Positions 33,953-42,412 of a DNA stretch of 64,000 nt are shown one piece after another. The DNA is from UBA6624 sp964507645 (GTDB taxonomy: Bacteria > UBP7 > UBA6624): contig CAZDPU010000001.1 of NCBI GenBank assembly GCA_964507645.1, forward strand, positions 62,001-126,000, in the 5' to 3' direction. Both the position numbers and the translations under genes were made by a program. A model generated the notes under the pieces. That model ran no database searches, was not told the DNA's origin, and worked only from the letters and a program-made list of their open reading frames with translations. Numbering within the stretch: the stretch's first letter is position 1; the number at the start of each line of letters is the position of its first letter.

Positions 33953-36703
33953 ATGAGTTCTAAAAGTAGCTTAAACCGTTCTTTTGTTGATTTTGAAAAT
34001 AAAAATCATTTTTTAGAAAAAGATAAAAAAGGTTGGTACAGTAGTTTTCAGGATTTTAGATTAAGTATTTTTTCAAAGATCTTATTCAGAAGATTTAATA
34101 AAAAGATACTTATTTCTCCTTTGGTAAGTAGAACTTCTGCTTTTCCTCATCAGATTTCCACATGTGACACCGTTGTTAACAGCATGAATGGTAGGGCAAT
34201 ACTTGCAGACGAGGTTGGCCTAGGGAAAACAATTGAGGCTGGCATGATATTAACTGAATATCTAGTAAGGAAGGAGGTTGAAAATGTTTTGATCATTGTC
34301 CCTTCTGGAATTACTGAGCAATGGAGAGAAGAACTTTTGGAAAAATTTAATATTTTTCTTCCAGTAGTCGACGGCAGGGTAGGCTATTCTTTAAATGAAG
34401 TTTTAAATAAAAACCCAATGGTAATAACTTCGTTAGCTTATGCAAAAAGAGATGGTTATAAGGATTCTTTTATTGAAAAAGATTGGGATATGGTCATTGT
34501 TGACGAAGCGCACCATTTGAAAAATGTAAATACTATGAACTACAAGTTCGTAAGTTCTTTAAAAGCAAAAAAAATGCTTTTGTTAACAGCGACACCATTG
34601 CAAAATTCTTTAACAGAGCTGTTTAATTTGGTGAACCTTGTTTCTCCTCATGCAATCAATATTGCAGAAATGAGCAGGAGGTTTTCGAAGAACTTCAATC
34701 AAAAAACTGTTGATTCTTTGAAATCAGTCTTGAAAAGTTTGATGGTTAGGTGCAGAAGGTCTGATGTTAGAGGTGTTGACAGGTTGCCTCCTAGGAATGC
34801 AAGAACTTTGGGGGTAAAACTTAATGAAAAGTACCTTAATCTTTATCAGGATGTAAGCAAATATGCAATTGAGGGTTATAAGAAAAGTGTTACAAACAAC
34901 AATTCCTCATATATCTTTTACCTTATGGCACTTCAGAGGATGCTTACAAGCAGTAAAGATTCATTTGTCTCAAGCTTGAGGAAAAGAAGAAATAAATTAC
35001 TTACCCTTAACAAAAACCTTGACAAGATTGATTCAAAGGAAGTTTTGGATCTTTTACCAGTTTCAAAAAAGAAAATTAATAAAAAAAACACAGGAAAGCA
35101 GCTGGAGAAAGAATTGAATTCAATACAAAAGTTATTGGATGCTTCTAAAAATGTTCCTGATGTTAAGAAGATGGATGTTTTGTTGAAATTCCTGAAAGAG
35201 ATATACAAGAAAGACCCAGATACAAAAGTTTTGATTTTTACAGAATTCTTAAAAACTCAAGATGCTATTGAATCAAATTTAAGGAAATCTGGTTTTGAAA
35301 TTGAAACTTACAGAGGGGGAATGTCGACAAAGGAAAAAAATGAAATAGTGGAAAAATTCCAAAAAGGACAAATTTTAGTAAGCACTGAAGCCGGTAGCGA
35401 AGGAAGAAATCTCCAGTTTGCAAATGTTGTTGTAAATTACGATCTCCCCTGGAATCCAATGAAGATTGAACAAAGAATAGGCAGGGTTCATAGGCTAGGG
35501 CAAAAGAAAGATGTTTTGGTAATAAATCTCATTGCACGCGGAACTATTGAGGATCATCTAATAAAAATATTAGACAAAAAGTTGGATTTGTTTAAAAATA
35601 CAGTTGGTGAACTTGAAACTATTTTAGGGTACATGTCTCCAGAGGGAAGTCCTGAATCTGTTGTTATGGATGCTTTTGTTGATTCTTTTGGAAAAAGTAA
35701 AAAATTAAAAAAATTAAATTTTTCCTTGGAAAGCTCTATAGACAAGGTAAAAAATTCTCTTGAGGAATCTTTTGCTAAAAGTGGAATTAATTTAAGGCCT
35801 GAGAATTTAAATAACTTATCAAAAATAAGATTTTTTGAAGAAGGGGATGTTGTCGAGACAGCATTTATTGAATTTTTGGATAAATACAATTGCTTAAAAG
35901 ATGATTATGACAAAGAGATAAAATTCAAAGCACCTCATTTCCTAACTCAAGATAGGTCAGATTTATTTGACTTAGATGTAAGGGGTACTTTTTCAAAAGA
36001 GATTGCTATATCAAGACCTTGGTTGGATTATCTAACAATCAATCACCCATTTCTAGAAGCATCAATAAGTGATGTTGTAGATTCTCCAATAGGTTTTTCT
36101 GTTTTTAAAAAAAGTTTTTTGCAGGAGCTTGGGTTCGAAACATGCCTTGATAAATGTGTTGCTTTTTTTTCAAAAGTGACATGGTCCTATAAAGACGAGT
36201 TTTATGATGATGTTTTTTTAACACTGACTGATGGAGAAAATTTTTCTATCCTGGATGAAATTCCTGATGGTCTTTTGTGGCCAGATGAGATACCTTGCAA
36301 AATTTCCGATGATTTTTCTTTGGAAAGGTTTTTTGAAGGTTTGAGTTCTGTATCTAAGGATATTGAAGAAAAAAAAGAAGATGTTTTTTCTGAGATAATT
36401 CAGTTAGAAGATTTTAGATTTGACAGTCTTAAAAATAGAATTTCTGATGCCATGAAAGATTACAAAGATGAATTTAATAAAATCCATCTCAAGGTTATGA
36501 ATTTAACCAAAATAAATAATCCAAGTACTGAACAAAAAAAAGAAATTACAAATCTTAAAAAAAATAGAACAAGCATATTGACAAAAAGTTCAAAATTAAA
36601 ACAGGATCTAAAAAAATTAAAAAGAATAAGAGAGACAAGAGACCATAAGTCCGTTTCTTCAAAAGTTCAAGTCTTCGGAATTTTGAAAATGCATATTATT
36701 TAA
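33953..36703 (+). CDS. SNF2/RapA-like helicase-family ATPase
   Basis: Superfamily 2 translocase of 916 residues. Helicase motif I is DEVGLGKT (86-93), motif II DEAHH (184-188), motif III LLTATPLQN, and the C-terminal lobe has STEAGSEGRNLQ and QRIGRVHRLGQ (motif VI) near residue 505. The remaining 400 residues are unique: an acidic, phenylalanine-rich region and a C-terminal coiled coil of lysine/glutamate-rich helices (about 790-900). The family includes RapA, which recycles RNA polymerase, and phage-defence translocases; no methyltransferase, nuclease or other defence gene is adjacent. The ypdA-like ATG follows its stop directly. Confidence 0.88.
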   Translation: MSSKSSLNRSFVDFENKNHFLEKDKKGWYSSFQDFRLSIFSKILFRRFNKKILISPLVSRTSAFPHQISTCDTVVNSMNGRAILADEVGLGKTIEAGMILTEYLVRKEVENVLIIVPSGITEQWREELLEKFNIFLPVVDGRVGYSLNEVLNKNPMVITSLAYAKRDGYKDSFIEKDWDMVIVDEAHHLKNVNTMNYKFVSSLKAKKMLLLTATPLQNSLTELFNLVNLVSPHAINIAEMSRRFSKNFNQKTVDSLKSVLKSLMVRCRRSDVRGVDRLPPRNARTLGVKLNEKYLNLYQDVSKYAIEGYKKSVTNNNSSYIFYLMALQRMLTSSKDSFVSSLRKRRNKLLTLNKNLDKIDSKEVLDLLPVSKKKINKKNTGKQLEKELNSIQKLLDASKNVPDVKKMDVLLKFLKEIYKKDPDTKVLIFTEFLKTQDAIESNLRKSGFEIETYRGGMSTKEKNEIVEKFQKGQILVSTEAGSEGRNLQFANVVVNYDLPWNPMKIEQRIGRVHRLGQKKDVLVINLIARGTIEDHLIKILDKKLDLFKNTVGELETILGYMSPEGSPESVVMDAFVDSFGKSKKLKKLNFSLESSIDKVKNSLEESFAKSGINLRPENLNNLSKIRFFEEGDVVETAFIEFLDKYNCLKDDYDKEIKFKAPHFLTQDRSDLFDLDVRGTFSKEIAISRPWLDYLTINHPFLEASISDVVDSPIGFSVFKKSFLQELGFETCLDKCVAFFSKVTWSYKDEFYDDVFLTLTDGENFSILDEIPDGLLWPDEIPCKISDDFSLERFFEGLSSVSKDIEEKKEDVFSEIIQLEDFRFDSLKNRISDAMKDYKDEFNKIHLKVMNLTKINNPSTEQKKEITNLKKNRTSILTKSSKLKQDLKKLKRIRETRDHKSVSSKVQVFGILKMHII

Positions 36704-37741
36704 ATGTTTGATGTTGTTGTTGTTGGCCTAGGCCCAAATGGGTTATCTGTTTTAAGTGAACTCAAAAAGCATTCTTTGAATGTCATTGGATTAGACAAAG
36801 GGGAAATTTGCAATCATATAAAAAAATACCCAAAAGAAATGGTTTTTTTTTCGACTGCTGAAAAACTTACACTAGATGAGTTCCCAATGGGTTCAGGACA
36901 TGGGTCAAATCCAACCTTAAAGGATGCATGTGATTATTACGAGTCTTTTGCAAATAGGAATAATTTTGAAATTTTAACTTCCTCAAAAGTTGAAAAAATT
37001 TCAGGAAATGATAATGATTTTGTTTTACATCTAAATGAAGGCAGAAGCATTCGTTCAAAAAAAATTGTTTTGACAACAGGAATATATTCAAATCCAAATT
37101 ACATCGACATTCCAGGAGAAAAGGAGCTTAATGTTAGCCATTATTATTCCGGATCTGAAAAATTGAACAAAAAAGAAATTTTAGTCGTTGGTGCTGGAAA
37201 TTCTGCAGTTGAAGCGGCTATAGACCTTAGTGAAAACAATAAAGTTGTTTTGATTTTCAGAAAGAAAAGTTTAGACACAAAGAAGATAAAAAGTTGGATT
37301 TACCCAAAATTTATGGATTTTGTAAATTCTGGAAAAATAGAGATTATCAATAATGCCTCTTTAATTTCTTTGGAAGATTCTGAAGCTATTATCGAGACGA
37401 AGTTTATTACTGGGGTTGTTTTTGATCCGCCCAAAGGCAAACCCGCGAGGCTATTTGAAAAAGAAAATATGTCGAAGATGAAGATGAAATTCGATTATTG
37501 TTTTCTGTTAACCGGATATAAGCCCGATAAAAGATTCCTAGTTGAGGGATGTGGTTTAAATCTCGAAGGAGAGCTTGAAATCCCAAAACATAATTCACAA
37601 AATTATGAAACTACTGTAAAAGGTGTTTATGTTGCAGGTGCATTGGTTGAAGGAATGAACAGTCATCGTGTTTTTATAGAAAATGGCAGGCTGCATGGAA
37701 GCCCAATAGCAAAAGATATTTATGAAAAACTCAAAAATTAG
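36704..37741 (+). CDS. ypdA: YpdA-family FAD/NAD(P)-dependent oxidoreductase (bacillithiol disulfide reductase-like)
   Basis: Flavoprotein of 345 residues with two Rossmann loops: VVGLGPNG near residue 7 for FAD and VVGAGNSAVEAA near 161 for NAD(P)H. It has the YpdA-type YPKEMVFFSTAEKL segment and lacks the CxxC of thioredoxin reductase, as YpdA does. In Firmicutes this enzyme reduces bacillithiol disulfide. Whether this organism makes bacillithiol cannot be judged here; no bshA, bshB or bshC is present. It starts immediately after the SNF2 gene and overlaps the next gene by 20 bases. Confidence 0.83.
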   Translation: MFDVVVVGLGPNGLSVLSELKKHSLNVIGLDKGEICNHIKKYPKEMVFFSTAEKLTLDEFPMGSGHGSNPTLKDACDYYESFANRNNFEILTSSKVEKISGNDNDFVLHLNEGRSIRSKKIVLTTGIYSNPNYIDIPGEKELNVSHYYSGSEKLNKKEILVVGAGNSAVEAAIDLSENNKVVLIFRKKSLDTKKIKSWIYPKFMDFVNSGKIEIINNASLISLEDSEAIIETKFITGVVFDPPKGKPARLFEKENMSKMKMKFDYCFLLTGYKPDKRFLVEGCGLNLEGELEIPKHNSQNYETTVKGVYVAGALVEGMNSHRVFIENGRLHGSPIAKDIYEKLKN

Positions 37742-39842
37742 ATTTTGTTTAAAGGATTTTTTAATAAGTGTTTTATTGGTTCTTTTACAGCATTTCCCTT
37801 TTTTCTTAAAAAGATACCCTGTCAATGGAGACGATTTGGAGTTTGGATTGGCCTTTACCAGGGTTTTTTATCAGCAAGTAGAGAATTTTTCCTGGGGAAT
37901 TAATTCTATTAATGGATATTTTCCATTGGTTGCTGAAGGGCAAATGGGTTTCTTTCATCCTTTCAGGTGGCTTATTTATCTTTTGCCTCCATGGCCTTCG
38001 TCTGATGATATTTTAGGAATTGCTGGTGAATATGTTTTTTTAATGCTTTTTTGTAATTTTTTAATGTGTTATGGAATGGTTTTTCTTTTGAAATTTAAAG
38101 GATTGAAGGGTTGGAGTCTCTGGATTCCTGTTTTGCTTTTTTGCAATTATGGTTTTCATCAATCTCAATCTACAAATATTAATTTAATTCTCTCAAGTTG
38201 TATTTTGCCATGGGCAGCTTTTTGTATTGATAGTATTTTTTCAAAGATCTCAAAAGAAGAGTTCCCCAAAAAGGAAATTCTTTGGTTTGTTTTCCTTTTA
38301 ACCTCTTCTTTTTTGGCAGGGCAACCTCAAGGAAGCATGATTGTTCTTTTTATTTTACTAATTTACATTTTTTCTTTTAGCCCAAAGCCGAGGGCTAAAG
38401 TTTTTAAAATCTTCTTTTTTACAATAGTCGGAAGTTTTTTACTTGCTTCTCCTCAGCTCATATCAACTTTTTCTTTATCTAGCTACTCTTCAAGGGATGA
38501 ATTCTTTTGGGGTAGTCAGGGGGGAATTGAATTAGTAACATTTTTAAATGGATTTTTTCCGCTGTTGGGTTTGGATAATATTGCTTCATATGATCCAGTA
38601 GCTTCATCTTATTTGTCTAGTTTGTGGCCTTTGTTTTTATTTTATTTATTTTTCAAATTCAAGCCAGATTTTAAAAATAATACATATTTAATAGGTATAT
38701 TTGCATCTATATTTTTCTCATGGGGTCCTGGATATGGTTTGTTGGTCAAGGTTATTCCTTTTCTAGGGTCTTTTAGGGACTTTCATAGATTTATGCTTGG
38801 AGCTTTATTCTTCTTTTGTTTGTATTTGGCAAATTTGTTAATGATGAAAAAAATAAAATTCAACAAGAAAGAAACAATTATTTCTTTTGTTTTGTTTTGT
38901 TTAGTTTTTATTTTTGTTTCAGACTCTGTATCAATTAAATCTTATTTGCATTTCGTTTTGCCTTTGGCTTTTTTACTTAGCTTAAGCTCAAAGAGAATCG
39001 CTAAAAGCTCTTATCTTCTAGTTGGTATTTTCTTGATCCTGGAGACTTCTTTAGGTATATTTTGGCGTTGGAATGTTAGGTTTTATGAATATATCCCACA
39101 TCAAGAAATTCAATTAGTTTCTGGTGAAGATTGTCCTGAAAAAGGAACTTCTATTTGGTTCCTTGACACCTATTCTGAAAGCCTTAAGCAAGAAAGTATA
39201 AATATGAAAAAACCTTTTGCTGCTTATCTTGGGAGTCCAAATGGCTATCTTTGGGACGATCCAATTTTTTCTAATTGCAAAAATAAACCTTTTAGATTGC
39301 AAATAAATTCTCCACTTCAATCTATTTGGGCAAATCAGTTTCAAGATTTTTTTATCCCATCAACAGGAATAGAACATCCAACTATTTCAGATTTGATTAA
39401 GTTAAGCGAAATTTGGTCTAGAACAAAGCTGGAGATTGATTCAGAACCTGAGGTTTATCTAGTTGCGGGTGAAACTTTTTACAGGTACAAAAGAAAAATT
39501 GTAGATTTTGATAAATCTAATTATTTTTCTAAAGAAAATTTGCAATATTCAGGCCAAGTTAACGAGGCATCTGTTTTAGCTAATCTTTTAACAGGGGATA
39601 TTAGGCAATTTCTTGATATAAACAAAAAAGAAATTAAGAACGGGGTTTACTTTGTTCCAGCTTGGTGGTATCCTGGATGGGAAAACCAGGGAGAGAGCCT
39701 TTTTAGGGTAGGGTATTCTTTTTTAGGGCGTTCCGAGGTGTTTGAGGATCATGAATACGTTCTTCCAGGATTTCCTTTTTCACTTTATTTGAGTATGTCA
39801 ACATTTTTTTTAATTTTTATTTTTCTTTTTTTTAAGATTTAG
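37722..39842 (+). CDS. YfhO-like polytopic membrane protein
   Basis: The 706-residue protein has about 12 hydrophobic helices between residues 10 and 450, one at the extreme C-terminus, and a soluble extracytoplasmic domain (about 455-680). An acidic pair (GDDLEFG) follows TM1, as in GT-C glycosyltransferases, and VPAWWYPGWENQ near the end resembles the YYPGW segment of YfhO proteins. YfhO family members are linked to glycosylation of lipoteichoic acid or surface glycans. The donor and acceptor here are unknown, and no other glycan gene is adjacent. Confidence 0.65.
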   Translation: MKNSKIRFCLKDFLISVLLVLLQHFPFFLKRYPVNGDDLEFGLAFTRVFYQQVENFSWGINSINGYFPLVAEGQMGFFHPFRWLIYLLPPWPSSDDILGIAGEYVFLMLFCNFLMCYGMVFLLKFKGLKGWSLWIPVLLFCNYGFHQSQSTNINLILSSCILPWAAFCIDSIFSKISKEEFPKKEILWFVFLLTSSFLAGQPQGSMIVLFILLIYIFSFSPKPRAKVFKIFFFTIVGSFLLASPQLISTFSLSSYSSRDEFFWGSQGGIELVTFLNGFFPLLGLDNIASYDPVASSYLSSLWPLFLFYLFFKFKPDFKNNTYLIGIFASIFFSWGPGYGLLVKVIPFLGSFRDFHRFMLGALFFFCLYLANLLMMKKIKFNKKETIISFVLFCLVFIFVSDSVSIKSYLHFVLPLAFLLSLSSKRIAKSSYLLVGIFLILETSLGIFWRWNVRFYEYIPHQEIQLVSGEDCPEKGTSIWFLDTYSESLKQESINMKKPFAAYLGSPNGYLWDDPIFSNCKNKPFRLQINSPLQSIWANQFQDFFIPSTGIEHPTISDLIKLSEIWSRTKLEIDSEPEVYLVAGETFYRYKRKIVDFDKSNYFSKENLQYSGQVNEASVLANLLTGDIRQFLDINKKEIKNGVYFVPAWWYPGWENQGESLFRVGYSFLGRSEVFEDHEYVLPGFPFSLYLSMSTFFLIFIFLFFKI

Positions 39843-39860
39843 AATAAGGTTAAGTTATAT

Positions 39861-39865
39861 GGAGG
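39861..39865 (+). promoter_or_regulatory. Shine-Dalgarno sequence of the DUF1858-IscA gene
   Basis: GGAGG four bases before the ATG at 39870, one of the clearest ribosome binding sites in the window. The AT-rich TTATAT just upstream could be a -10 element. Confidence 0.5.
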
Positions 39866-39869
39866 TTAT

Positions 39870-40442
39870 ATGAGTTCTATAGATGTTAAAAATCAAGTAA
39901 CAAAAGACATGACAATTTCTTCAATCATTGAGAAGTTCCCTTATGCTGCAGATTCCTTAAAGGTGAGAGGCATTCATTGTGTTGGTTGTGGAGTTTCTAA
40001 TTTTGAAACTCTTGAGCAGGGTGTTTTAGGGCACGGAAGGAAAAAAGAAGAGCTAGAAGAGATTCTCGAAGAAATTAATTCAACAATAGAGGAAATGGCA
40101 GGTGCAATTTTTGTTGTCACAGAGAGAGCTTCTAAGGTCATATTAGAAACAATGGCTGAAGAGGATGATGAATATGTTGGTTTGGAAATCAAAGTCAATA
40201 CTACTTGCAATTGTACTTTTGAGTATCATTTCAAATTCGTTAAAGATTTTGACCAAAAAAATCATTTTGTAGAACAGCATGGTTTGAAAGTGTCTATAGA
40301 TAAAGAATCCTTACCGCTTATCAAAGGGACAAGGATGGACTATGTGATGAGTGTTCAGGGTGCTGGATTGAAACTTTCTAATCCAAATAGCCCTGAAGGT
40401 GGAGGATGTGGCTGTAGTGGCGGAGGAAGTTCCTTTTCCTGA
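39870..40442 (+). CDS. DUF1858 + A-type iron-sulfur carrier (IscA/HesB) fusion
   Basis: Two domains in 190 residues. Residues 10-70 resemble DUF1858, including a C37-x-x-C40 pair (HCVGC). Residues 78-190 resemble an A-type Fe-S carrier: VVTERASKVI at the start, a cysteine segment C113-x-C115 (canonical single Cys35), and C180-x-C182 in a glycine-rich end (canonical CGCGxSF). The middle is diverged from E. coli IscA, so cluster transfer is inferred. The gene runs into fdxA through a TGATG overlap, suggesting the carrier may mature that ferredoxin. Confidence 0.8.
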   Translation: MSSIDVKNQVTKDMTISSIIEKFPYAADSLKVRGIHCVGCGVSNFETLEQGVLGHGRKKEELEEILEEINSTIEEMAGAIFVVTERASKVILETMAEEDDEYVGLEIKVNTTCNCTFEYHFKFVKDFDQKNHFVEQHGLKVSIDKESLPLIKGTRMDYVMSVQGAGLKLSNPNSPEGGGCGCSGGGSSFS

Positions 40443-40693
40443 TGACACACGTTATTTGCGAACCATGTATTGATACAAAAGACAGGGCTTGCATTGATGC
40501 TTGTCCAGTAGACTGCATACACCCAAGAGAAGAGGATGATGAAGGTGAAACTCAGGTTTATATTGATCCAGATACATGTATTGATTGTGGCGCATGCGTA
40601 TCGGTATGTCCTGTTGAAGCAATATATCCTGAAGAAGACATTCCTGATGAATGGGTTGGGTATATAGAGATAAATAAAAAGTATTTCGAATAA
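40442..40693 (+). CDS. fdxA: 7Fe ferredoxin, FdxA-type
   Basis: Small electron carrier of 83 residues. Cysteine spacing matches 7Fe ferredoxins such as Azotobacter FdI: C9, C17 and C56 for a [3Fe-4S] cluster, and C21, C46, C49 and C52 for [4Fe-4S]. The position equivalent to FdI Cys11 is Thr12. The strings EPCIDTKDRACIDACPVDCI and CIDCGACVSVCPVEAI are typical of FdxA. It overlaps the IscA fusion upstream and is followed 4 bases later by apgM. Its redox partner is unknown. Confidence 0.92.
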   Translation: MTHVICEPCIDTKDRACIDACPVDCIHPREEDDEGETQVYIDPDTCIDCGACVSVCPVEAIYPEEDIPDEWVGYIEINKKYFE

Positions 40694-40697
40694 TCAA

Positions 40698-41882
40698 ATG
40701 AATCTAGATTGGAATCAGTTAGCCGTTAAGGGTGGGCGAATATTGTTTTTTGTTATAGACGGTGTTGGTGATTTACCAAATCAAGAAAACAAAACTCCAC
40801 TAAGTGAAGCTAAAACACCTTACTTGGATTCAATTTCAAAAAAAAGTGTCATGGGGATGCATCTTCCAATAGGGGAAGGCATTACCCCCGGTTCAGAAAT
40901 GGCGCATATGGCTCTTTTTGGATTCGATCCAATTAAATACGCAACTGGAAGGGGTGTTTTTGAGGCTCTTGGCTTGGGTTTCGATTTGGTTCCAGGAGAC
41001 CTAGCTGTTAGGGGAAATTTGGCATTGTTTAAAGATGGAGAAGTCTTAGACAGAAGGGCTGGAAGGATAAAAACCAGAGAGGCTATTAAGATTTTAAATA
41101 AAATCTCAAATATAGACATTGAAGGATGTAAGGCAATTTTGATTCCTGGAAAAGGTCATAGGTTCTCAGTTGTTTTTCGAGGGGATGGTCTAAAAGGTCC
41201 TTTACCTGGTAACGATTCTGGTAAAACTGGTGTTTGTCCTGAGTTTCCCACTGTTCAAAGTGATTTAAGAAGATCTAGGCTTGTAATGTCTGCATGGACT
41301 CAATTTGCTAATGAAATAATTAAAAATGAGAAAAAAGCTAATGGTGTTTTGCTTAGGGGTGCAGATGTTTTAAGGCCAGTTCAAACAATGGAAAGAAAAC
41401 ATTTGATAACATGTAAAGCTATAGCTAATTATCCTTGTTATATAGGTGTTGGTAAATATCTTGGAATGAATGCAAAAATATATCCAAACGATGCAGATTC
41501 AAGAATTAGAGAAGCTGTAAGCTCTAAAGAAGATTTTGTTTTTTTCCATTACAAAGATACAGATGCTGCTGGAGAAGATGGAAATTTTGAAAAAAAGACA
41601 TTGTGTGTTGAGGAAGCTGATTCAATATTGAGGAAAATTATGGAAAAGTCGAATTTTGATGTTCTTGTTGTTACGGGAGACCACTGCACTCCGTGTTGCT
41701 ACAAGGGTCATTCTTGGCATCGAGTTCCTCTTTTGATTTATGGTGGAAGGGCTAGAGGTGATGGTATCCCAAGATTTTCTGAAGAAAAGGTGAGGGGTGG
41801 GTCTATCGGTTCTATATATGCTAAAGAGATAATGCCAATAGTTTTAGCTCATGCATCAAGATTGAAAACCTATCTAAGCTAA
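40698..41882 (+). CDS. apgM: 2,3-bisphosphoglycerate-independent phosphoglycerate mutase, archaeal type
   Basis: Interconverts 3- and 2-phosphoglycerate in glycolysis and gluconeogenesis. It belongs to the alkaline phosphatase superfamily: metal-binding D21 (VIDGVGD), phospho-serine S66 (TPGSEMAH), GRGVFEALG, VTGDHCTP and GHSWHRVP. The 394 residues fit ApgM rather than the 510-residue GpmI. It is co-transcribed with fdxA, an unusual neighbour, and is followed by a small membrane protein. Confidence 0.92.
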   Translation: MNLDWNQLAVKGGRILFFVIDGVGDLPNQENKTPLSEAKTPYLDSISKKSVMGMHLPIGEGITPGSEMAHMALFGFDPIKYATGRGVFEALGLGFDLVPGDLAVRGNLALFKDGEVLDRRAGRIKTREAIKILNKISNIDIEGCKAILIPGKGHRFSVVFRGDGLKGPLPGNDSGKTGVCPEFPTVQSDLRRSRLVMSAWTQFANEIIKNEKKANGVLLRGADVLRPVQTMERKHLITCKAIANYPCYIGVGKYLGMNAKIYPNDADSRIREAVSSKEDFVFFHYKDTDAAGEDGNFEKKTLCVEEADSILRKIMEKSNFDVLVVTGDHCTPCCYKGHSWHRVPLLIYGGRARGDGIPRFSEEKVRGGSIGSIYAKEIMPIVLAHASRLKTYLS

Positions 41883-42356
41883 ATGGACTCTTCATCAAAT
41901 ATAGTTTTTTGGCAGATTAACAGCTTTTTGACCTTTTCTTGGTTTATTTTTGTTCTTTATAGAAGTAATTATGTTAAAAGAATCAAAGAAAATGATTTTA
42001 AAAAAGCAAAATTTCTTGAGAATGGTTTAAGGAAAATTGAAATATCCTTAATGACGATTGTTCCGATTTCTTCTTCGATAATTCTTTTTTTTGAAAATCC
42101 TATTTTCATTTCATACATAATAAATTCTTCAGCTGTCAAGAATAAGCTTTTAATTGTTATTCTTGCTATATTAACCGAGGCTGCAAGCCTGAAGTTTTGT
42201 ACAAAGGTTTCTTATGAAATAGAGAATGAAATTGGAGATGTTCAAAAAGCAAAAAAACAATGCTTCAGGTGTGATTTAATTTTGATGGTTTTTCTTATTT
42301 TTCTAATATTCTTCCCAATTTCTTTTCTTTCCGAGATTTTGGCTACTTTCAGCTGA
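41883..42356 (+). CDS. small membrane protein, four predicted helices
   Basis: I do not recognise this 157-residue protein. Hydrophobic stretches occur at about residues 8-27, 52-70, 86-103 and 130-153, with short charged loops, including a lysine-rich loop after helix 1 (RSNYVKRIKENDFKKAK). There is a lone C-x-x-C (CFRC) before helix 4. The ATG follows the apgM stop with no gap, so it is co-transcribed. The layout resembles small heme- or copper-associated membrane families, but no ligand residues make a case. Confidence 0.65.
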   Translation: MDSSSNIVFWQINSFLTFSWFIFVLYRSNYVKRIKENDFKKAKFLENGLRKIEISLMTIVPISSSIILFFENPIFISYIINSSAVKNKLLIVILAILTEAASLKFCTKVSYEIENEIGDVQKAKKQCFRCDLILMVFLIFLIFFPISFLSEILATFS

Positions 42357-42412
42357 ATAAAAACAACTAACAAAATCAAGTTTACAATTTCTTGAGATGG
42401 GGGTTTTTTTTT

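Noticed and set aside
33953..36703. SNF2 gene as part of a phage-defence island (DISARM-like)
   Set aside because: No methyltransferase, phospholipase D, nuclease or DUF1998 gene is nearby; the neighbours are housekeeping genes.
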